11,713 nucleotides of DNA, taken from NCBI GenBank assembly GCA_014523495.1, contig JAATVM010000210.1, positions 1 through 11,713 on the forward strand, in the 5' to 3' direction. Of the stretch, positions 7,035-11,713 are shown one piece after another; the first letter of the stretch is position 1, and each line of letters begins with the position of its first letter. The notes beneath the pieces are model-generated. The model made no database searches, was not told the DNA's origin, and was given only the letters and a program-made list of their open reading frames with translations. The DNA is from Nitrososphaerales archaeon TH1920. GTDB lineage: Archaea > Thermoproteota > Nitrososphaeria > Nitrososphaerales > Nitrososphaeraceae. The translations under genes were made by a program, and so were the position numbers.

Positions 7035-7123
7035 TTTTAGGTTTTTACAAATGGAGTGCAAAGCCGTCTTTCATTTTGATATTATCATCAAAAATTCCTT
7101 ATGATGCAATCCAATCTCGAACA

Positions 7124-7134
7124 TTTTTATATTC
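7124..7134 (+). promoter_or_regulatory. TATA-like box of the thiolase-DUF35 unit
   Basis: TTTTTATATTC is centred about 28 nt before the ATG at 7157, giving a leaderless transcript. It lies in a divergent intergenic region shared with the topoisomerase promoter. Confidence 0.5.
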
Positions 7135-7156
7135 TTGATTAATATTTTTCATATAA

Positions 7157-8314
7157 ATGGTAAATAATGTATGCGTTCTTGGAGCTGGAAGTACAAAATA
7201 TGGTAAACTAAGTCAAAGTATTATTGAGCTAGGATTGGATGCATCAAAAGATGCGATAGATTCGGCTGGAATCACGCCAAAGGATATCCAAGCAGGGTAT
7301 ATATCCAATGTCTTTGGGGTTGCTGATAAACAAGTACATATGGCACCTGTGCTAATGAGTAATCTTGGAATTGCTCATGTACCTGGACTAACAATAGAAT
7401 CTGCTTGCGGCTCGGGTTCGGTAATGTTTAGAGAGGCGTATGCAAATGTTGCTGCAGGCTTTTATGATTGTGTTCTGGCCGTTGGTGTGGAAAAGGTAAC
7501 TCATACTGGAACTACTTTGAGTACCACACTCTTTTCATATTGTTCTGACTTCTTTTATGAAGGTGGAAATGGAGCTTCATTTCCAGGACTATTTGCCTCG
7601 ATTGCCAGGGCCTACTTGACTGCATACAAAGCTACAGAGGAAGATTTGGCATATGTCGCAGTGAAGAACCATGAAAATGGATTATTAAATCCTAAAGCAC
7701 ACATTAGAAAAAGGATAACAGTAGATGATGTTTTGAATTCACCAGTTGTTGCATCACCTTTGAAGGTTTATGATTGTTGTCCATTTTCTGATGGTGCATC
7801 AGCAGTTATTTTATGCACTGAAGAATTTGCCAAGAGGGTTGGTAACAATTATGTAAAAGTTATTGGTTCAGGACGAGGTGGATCACCCGCAGCTGTACAA
7901 TCCAGAGAGGATATCACCACTATTCCAAGTACAATAATTGCAGCAAAACAAGCATACAAGATGGCAGGAGTAACTCCAAAAGACATAGATTTTGCTGAAG
8001 TTCATGATTGTTTTACAATTGCAGAAATTATTGACATTGAAGATTTAGGATTTTTTGAAAAGGGCAGGGGAGGCATCGCAGCAAGGGAAGGGATTACTCA
8101 TAGAAATGGAGAGATCCCAATTAATCCGTCAGGAGGATTAAAATCCAAAGGACATCCTATTGGCGCTACAGGTGTAGGACAAGTTGTAGAAGTTTTCGAA
8201 CAACTTACTGGTACAGCTGGAGATAGAACAGTAAAAGATGCTGAAATAGCCCTAACACATAACTTTGGAGCAACTGGGGCAAGTGCAGCTGTTCATATCT
8301 TTCAAAAAGTCTAA
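7157..8314 (+). CDS. Archaeal thiolase-family acyltransferase (acetyl-CoA C-acetyltransferase-like)
   Basis: A 385-residue thiolase-fold enzyme of the archaeal/SCP2-like branch, expected to condense or cleave acyl-CoA (acetyl-CoA to acetoacetyl-CoA). The nucleophilic Cys84 is in ESACGSGS, His283 in EVHDCF and His333 in the signature KGHPIGATG. The second catalytic Cys of classical thiolases (CxG near the C-terminus) is replaced: the segment reads THNFGATGAS with Asn369, which is usual in this archaeal branch. It is followed after 15 nt by the DUF35 partner. In methanogens such thiolases form a complex with DUF35 and HMG-CoA synthase for isoprenoid synthesis. In ammonia-oxidising archaea a thiolase also closes the 3-hydroxypropionate/4-hydroxybutyrate cycle. 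Which role applies here is open, as no HMG-CoA synthase is adjacent. Confidence 0.9.
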   Translation: MVNNVCVLGAGSTKYGKLSQSIIELGLDASKDAIDSAGITPKDIQAGYISNVFGVADKQVHMAPVLMSNLGIAHVPGLTIESACGSGSVMFREAYANVAAGFYDCVLAVGVEKVTHTGTTLSTTLFSYCSDFFYEGGNGASFPGLFASIARAYLTAYKATEEDLAYVAVKNHENGLLNPKAHIRKRITVDDVLNSPVVASPLKVYDCCPFSDGASAVILCTEEFAKRVGNNYVKVIGSGRGGSPAAVQSREDITTIPSTIIAAKQAYKMAGVTPKDIDFAEVHDCFTIAEIIDIEDLGFFEKGRGGIAAREGITHRNGEIPINPSGGLKSKGHPIGATGVGQVVEVFEQLTGTAGDRTVKDAEIALTHNFGATGASAAVHIFQKV

Positions 8315-8318
8315 TCTT

Positions 8319-8322
8319 GGTG
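8319..8322 (+). promoter_or_regulatory. Shine-Dalgarno-like GGTG before the DUF35 gene
   Basis: GGTG lies 7 nt before the ATG at 8330, a good spacing. It fits an internal gene of an operon, in contrast to the leaderless starts elsewhere in the window. Confidence 0.45.
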
Positions 8323-8329
8323 TATCAGA

Positions 8330-8725
8330 ATGGAAAAACATTCTAGCACGCATGAAAGATTTATTGAAACAGCTAATAGCGGAAAAATTTTAGCAAACAA
8401 GTGTAAGAATTGCGGAAAAATTATGCTGGAGACAATGTACTATTGTAGTCAATGCTCTAGGAGTAATTTTGAATTTATTGAATTTCCAGGAGTTGGGACA
8501 GTAGTCACCCATACTATTCAATCAGTAGCTCCTGAAGGATTTGATGATGTCAAGTCATATGCCTGGGTAGTTTTTAAGTTAAAGGATGCTCCTATCTCAG
8601 CTTCAGGCTTTCTACCAGGAATTAAAACACCAGCTGATTTACCCATCGGTTCAACCGTTAGGGTAAAAGGATATGATGCAAAGCATGGACTTACACTAGA
8701 AAAACTAGAAAAACAAGCTGATTAA
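8330..8725 (+). CDS. DUF35 Zn-ribbon/OB-fold protein, thiolase partner
   Basis: A 131-residue protein with the two-part DUF35 layout. The N-terminal rubredoxin-like zinc ribbon has C25-x2-C28 and C39-x2-C42. A C-terminal OB fold follows, starting near residue 52 (FPGVGTVVTHTIQSVAPEGF, then YAWVVFKLKDAPISASGFLPG) and ending in GSTVRVKGYD. In the methanogen thiolase/HMG-CoA synthase complex the DUF35 subunit bridges the two enzymes and binds CoA, allowing channelling of acetoacetyl-CoA. By position it most likely serves the thiolase just upstream. The TAA stop is followed by 32 more in-frame sense codons that encode a hydrophobic stretch before the next stop (see findings). Confidence 0.9.
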   Translation: MEKHSSTHERFIETANSGKILANKCKNCGKIMLETMYYCSQCSRSNFEFIEFPGVGTVVTHTIQSVAPEGFDDVKSYAWVVFKLKDAPISASGFLPGIKTPADLPIGSTVRVKGYDAKHGLTLEKLEKQAD

Positions 8726-8872
8726 CGGTATCTCTGTTTTGTTAAGAAAACATTTGTTATAGGATTCATTTTTCTTACCATATTCATAGGATTCCTTGTA
8801 TGGCAAGATTTCATCATATACTAGAAATTTTTTAGATTAGCTTTATGTTACTCTTTTGTTGATAGACACTGA

Positions 8873-8885
8873 CAAGTATTTTTAC
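8873..8885 (+). promoter_or_regulatory. TATA-like box for the CdvB-family gene
   Basis: AAGTATTTTTACA is centred about 33 nt before the ATG at 8912. The leader would be very short and would contain the T-run at 8903-8910. Confidence 0.4.
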
Positions 8886-8911
8886 ATTCTTCCTACACCA
8901 TATTTTTTTTG

Positions 8912-9511
8912 ATGCAGCATCATACAGAGTTTCAAAACGACCTTTCTAATGCTGCTCAGGTTATTAGTAATCAAATTACAAAGTTGAATAAGCTCTCAAA
9001 AAAATTTGATATGATGGATGCTGATTTTAGAAAACAAATTGTTCGAAACATCAAAGTCGGTAACAACGTTCGGGCTAAGGCACTAGCTAATGAACTTGTA
9101 AATATACGCAGAATTCAGCATACAACAAGAAATATGGGAATGTCACTTGAAGTAGTAGCTCTACGTTCCACTATAATAAGCGAATTTGCTATGATAATGG
9201 ATACCATAAATCCAACGATAGATTTGATAAAAGATATAGAAAAAGATATTTCAATGGTAATACCTACGGCATGTGAGGTATTGAACGATGTTACAGTAGC
9301 TTCATCCGAAATACTAAATTACAATGTTAATCCTGACGTGAAAATATCTATGCCAATAGATGAAGAAGCGCTAAAAATTTTAAGTGAAGTAGAGCAGAGT
9401 GTTGAAGAAGAGACGAAATTAAAATTACCTGACATACCTGATACAATTAATGCAATGAAAAACAGAAATGAGTTAGAATCCCTAATAGAGGAAAATGAAG
9501 TAATGATCTAA
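8912..9511 (+). CDS. ESCRT-III/Snf7-like cell-division protein (CdvB paralogue)
   Basis: A 199-residue, mostly helical protein with the Snf7/ESCRT-III layout. A basic N-terminal hairpin (NQITKLNKLSKKFDMMDADF, then RKQIVRNIKVGN and ALANELVNIRRIQ) is followed by helices rich in hydrophobic heptads (SLEVVALRSTIISEFAMIMDT) and an acidic C-terminal half (DEEALKILSEVEQSVEEE). Such proteins polymerise on membranes to drive cytokinesis, with the AAA ATPase CdvC as disassembly motor. The segment LKLPDIPDTI at 170-179 resembles a MIM2 motif, which binds the MIT domain of CdvC. I see no winged helix for binding CdvA, so this is a paralogue (CdvB1/2 type) rather than main CdvB. The ATG at 8912 is preferred to the adjacent TTG at 8909. 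Confidence 0.85.
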   Translation: MQHHTEFQNDLSNAAQVISNQITKLNKLSKKFDMMDADFRKQIVRNIKVGNNVRAKALANELVNIRRIQHTTRNMGMSLEVVALRSTIISEFAMIMDTINPTIDLIKDIEKDISMVIPTACEVLNDVTVASSEILNYNVNPDVKISMPIDEEALKILSEVEQSVEEETKLKLPDIPDTINAMKNRNELESLIEENEVMI

Positions 9512-9576
9512 ATTTGATTTTCTAATGCACAGGTTAATTGTTTTGTACTCTTAGTCAATAACTATTTACGACTCAA

Positions 9577-9587
9577 TTTTAAATTAT
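9577..9587 (+). promoter_or_regulatory. TATA-like box for the HTH-ATP-cone-NrdD-like gene
   Basis: TTTTAAATTAT is centred 27 nt before the ATG at 9609, which fits a leaderless transcript. This gene is therefore probably transcribed separately from the CdvB paralogue 97 nt upstream. Confidence 0.55.
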
Positions 9588-9608
9588 CTAAGGATAATAT
9601 CGGGTGAG

Positions 9609-11713
9609 ATGGGGATAGAGGCTAGCCATGATCTTGTAACTCAAACTGAAATAAAACCTAGTGGAATTTTACAAGCAGCAAAAAGGGTTAGGATGATTTT
9701 TTCTGTTATGGCAAGTCCTAACAGGATAGATATTCTTCGTATTCTAAATTCCAAGGGACCTTTAACTTATTCAGAATTAAAATCGTTAGCTGGTTTTAAA
9801 TCTAAAAAAGAATCTGGTAAATTTGCTTACCACTTGAGGAAGCTTTTGAGGCAGTCTCTTGTTGCATTAAATAAGGCAGAAAGAAGATATACAATTACTA
9901 ATCTAGGAAAATTAGTCCTCAGCCTAGCAAGACAAATTGAAGAGAGATCTATCATTGAAAGTGGAAAAATGTACGTACGTACTTCTAGACATTCTATTGA
10001 AGAATTTAATTCTAATAGGATTACTCAATCTTTAGTTAGGGAGGCAAATATGCCTCTTGAACAAGCACATAAGATTACTGAGGAAGTAGAAAATAAGGTT
10101 TACAAATTTCAAACAGTCTATCTTACATCCTCACTTATTAGGGAAACAGTGAATTCAATATTAATCGAACATGGTTATGAGGAATTTAGATCAAAACTTG
10201 CCAGGCTGGGTCTTCCAGGATCCGACATCTCAGATATGTTTAACAATCCAATATATAGCAAAAATGGGGTAGAAGGAATTCTATCGGAAACATCTCTTGC
10301 TGTTTTTTCCGAAAACCTGCTTTTCAATATGTTACCCAAAGATATTACAGATATGCACCTTGCTGGGGAATTGAATATTTCGAACGCCGGACTATGGAAC
10401 TTGATGCCTGACACTATTTTTATTGATACCAAGAATATTATTGACAATGGTCTAAACTTTAAGGGAAAATACTTGAATGTTTCAAGAATAAAACCAATTC
10501 GTACACTAGATGATATTACAGCAGTTCTACCTGTTTTGGTTTCGGTCTTAAGTAGGGAAACTTCAAGGGAGATAATACTTGATAATTTTATTTCTACCGT
10601 TTCAAATAAGATTCAAAATAATCATGAAGATATTGAGTCTGTATTTTCCAGGGCATTTATTTCATCTTCCCTTTCAAGATCTTATTCATCCTCAGGATTT
10701 CCAGTAATTACTTTTCCTATCTCAATCGATGATGGTTCAATAATTAGGTCTATATTAAATGCATATATGAAATATTTGGACCACACACCTATTCCCACTA
10801 TTGGGTTATCTCTAGTTGGTAATGGTCAAGACTCGGTGAAATCAAATTCAGATTTGATAGGCAATATTGTTAAACATGGAGGGATTTTGTCTGTATCCAA
10901 GAATTTTAGAACCCATACAGGGATAGTAAAAACTCTAGCTGATGAGAAATCTAGTTCAGTTGTAAGCTTACAGTCTTTAGCAATTAATCTGCCCAGATTA
11001 GCTTATCAGTCTAATAAAGACGAAACATATTTCAGAGCAAGATTGGCACTGATGATAAAACCAGCTATTTCTGCCCTACTGGCAAGAAAGAACTCTATTT
11101 TGGAAATGATAAGAAGAGAAATGCTACCTATTTTGGCCAACATAACACAAATGATGCAATTAAGCAAGATGAATCTCGTAATTAATCTGACGGGAATAAG
11201 GGAATCAGTATATAATATCCTCGGACATGAATTTGATGGAGAAGAAATAATTCAAAAGGTATTGCATACTGCAGTAGAAGTTGCTTCTGATCAGGGAAGA
11301 CGTGTTGGAGACGATTCTATAAGAATTGCAATGATTACAGATGACAGTAATACAAGATTAGCTTCTCTGGATTCGGAAAAATTTGGGAAGATGTATCATG
11401 AAGCTGGTGATGAAATGATGATAAAATCTTATTCACAAGGTCTTCTCATAAACGGTAGAGATTTACTTTCAAATACTGGTCCTATAATAGAATCAAGTAA
11501 TTCAATCGATAAATTACTTAATGGTGGAGTTTCACTTAATGTTGACGTAAGTGATCTTTCTGACAGTGAACTAATGGATTGTATTAGTAAGTCACGTGAT
11601 TTTAATTTCTTCAGACTAATTTATAAAAACAAAATTTGCAGCTCTTGTGGTACAAAAATATCCTTGTCATCAGAAGTATGTCAAAACTGTGGTTCTACTA
11701 ATTTTGCAATATA
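9609..11713 (+). CDS. Winged-helix/ATP-cone/NrdD-like fusion without the catalytic cysteine (3' partial)
   Basis: An uninterrupted frame from ATG 9609 to the right edge; 701 residues are visible. Residues 20-105 form an ArsR-like winged helix (MASPNRIDILRILNSKGPLT, recognition segment GKFAYHLRKLL, wing ending RRYTITNLG). Residues ~120-200 resemble an ATP-cone (SIEEFNSNRITQSLVREAN, then LIRETVNSILIEHG). From ~205 the sequence follows class III ribonucleotide reductase NrdD: DITDMHLAGELNISN (245-259, normally AH-x-G-D-HIHD), LAINLPRLAYQ (457-467), TRLASLD (582-588), NGGVSLNV (638-645). It ends in a zinc ribbon C677-x2-C680, C691-x2-C694. No cysteine occurs before 658, so the finger-loop thiyl-radical Cys is absent. 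The glycyl-radical region lies beyond the window. I infer a nucleotide-responsive DNA-binding regulator rather than an enzyme. A true anaerobic reductase would keep that Cys. Confidence 0.85.
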   Translation, partial: MGIEASHDLVTQTEIKPSGILQAAKRVRMIFSVMASPNRIDILRILNSKGPLTYSELKSLAGFKSKKESGKFAYHLRKLLRQSLVALNKAERRYTITNLGKLVLSLARQIEERSIIESGKMYVRTSRHSIEEFNSNRITQSLVREANMPLEQAHKITEEVENKVYKFQTVYLTSSLIRETVNSILIEHGYEEFRSKLARLGLPGSDISDMFNNPIYSKNGVEGILSETSLAVFSENLLFNMLPKDITDMHLAGELNISNAGLWNLMPDTIFIDTKNIIDNGLNFKGKYLNVSRIKPIRTLDDITAVLPVLVSVLSRETSREIILDNFISTVSNKIQNNHEDIESVFSRAFISSSLSRSYSSSGFPVITFPISIDDGSIIRSILNAYMKYLDHTPIPTIGLSLVGNGQDSVKSNSDLIGNIVKHGGILSVSKNFRTHTGIVKTLADEKSSSVVSLQSLAINLPRLAYQSNKDETYFRARLALMIKPAISALLARKNSILEMIRREMLPILANITQMMQLSKMNLVINLTGIRESVYNILGHEFDGEEIIQKVLHTAVEVASDQGRRVGDDSIRIAMITDDSNTRLASLDSEKFGKMYHEAGDEMMIKSYSQGLLINGRDLLSNTGPIIESSNSIDKLLNGGVSLNVDVSDLSDSELMDCISKSRDFNFFRLIYKNKICSSCGTKISLSSEVCQNCGSTNFAI

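Noticed and set aside
8759..8794. Two copies of ATAGGATTC 27 nt apart
   Set aside because: Short, only two copies, and explained by repeated Ile-Gly-Phe codons in the in-frame extension after DUF35; not an array.
9971..9982. Perfect 12-bp palindrome GTACGTACGTAC
   Set aside because: It is in frame within coding sequence (Tyr-Val-Arg-Thr) and forms from a simple repeat; no second copy or promoter context.
10175..10447. Minus-strand open frame of 90 codons
   Set aside because: Antisense to the HTH/ATP-cone/NrdD-like gene, which is continuous across it with clear motifs.
9609..11713. A normal anaerobic ribonucleotide reductase
   Set aside because: The visible 701 residues have no cysteine before 658 and no HIHD motif, so the standard radical chemistry cannot run as far as can be seen.
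1..11713. tRNA, rRNA, CRISPR, insertion sequence or prophage features
   Set aside because: I looked for cloverleaf-like sequence, regular repeats, transposase or integrase motifs and found none; genes are tightly packed and compositionally even.

Overview
The window looks like a chromosomal segment of an archaeon, most likely an ammonia-oxidising type of Nitrososphaerota (Thaumarchaeota) with a low-GC genome. The evidence is an archaeosine-type tRNA-guanine transglycosylase, an archaeal Lsm protein with a C-terminal extension, an archaeal type IA topoisomerase, an archaeal thiolase/DUF35 pair and an ESCRT-III (CdvB-family) division protein. TATA-like boxes sit about 25-35 nt before many starts, which suggests leaderless transcripts. 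The genus is not certain. Base composition is uniformly AT-rich. I see no rRNA or tRNA gene, insertion sequence, CRISPR array or integrase, and no gene-free stretch longer than 300 bases.

Layout. Bases 1-205 (minus) hold the start of a small protein cut by the window edge. Bases 311-2271 (minus) are a two-gene RNA unit, lsm then tgtA, separated by 2 nt. Bases 2420-3970 hold four small genes: an orphan zinc-ribbon protein (minus), a RelA/SpoT-like HD phosphohydrolase with altered metal-site residues (plus), a 37-residue zinc-finger microprotein (minus) and a 69-residue zinc-finger protein (plus). Bases 4036-4884 encode a nitrilase-family amidase (plus). It overlaps tail-to-tail by 34 nt with a type IA topoisomerase (minus, to about 7007). 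Divergent from the topoisomerase are a thiolase and a DUF35 Zn-ribbon/OB-fold protein (7157-8725). An ESCRT-III/CdvB paralogue follows (8912-9511).

The last 2.1 kb (9609 to the right edge) is one open frame that runs off the window. It encodes an ArsR-like winged helix, an ATP-cone-like domain, a core resembling anaerobic ribonucleotide reductase (NrdD), and a four-cysteine zinc ribbon. Its first 657 residues contain no cysteine, and the usual NrdD HIHD motif reads N-I-S-N. As far as the window shows, it cannot use the NrdD radical mechanism. I read it as a probable DNA-binding nucleotide sensor built from a dead reductase. It is analogous in logic to bacterial NrdR but different in build, and it is the most interesting object here.

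How the genes fit together: most are housekeeping (tRNA modification, RNA binding, DNA topology, acyl-CoA metabolism, cell division). The unusual layer is a set of small zinc-binding proteins and two enzyme-derived proteins (HD and NrdD-like) whose catalytic residues are changed, which suggests regulatory or nucleotide-sensing roles.
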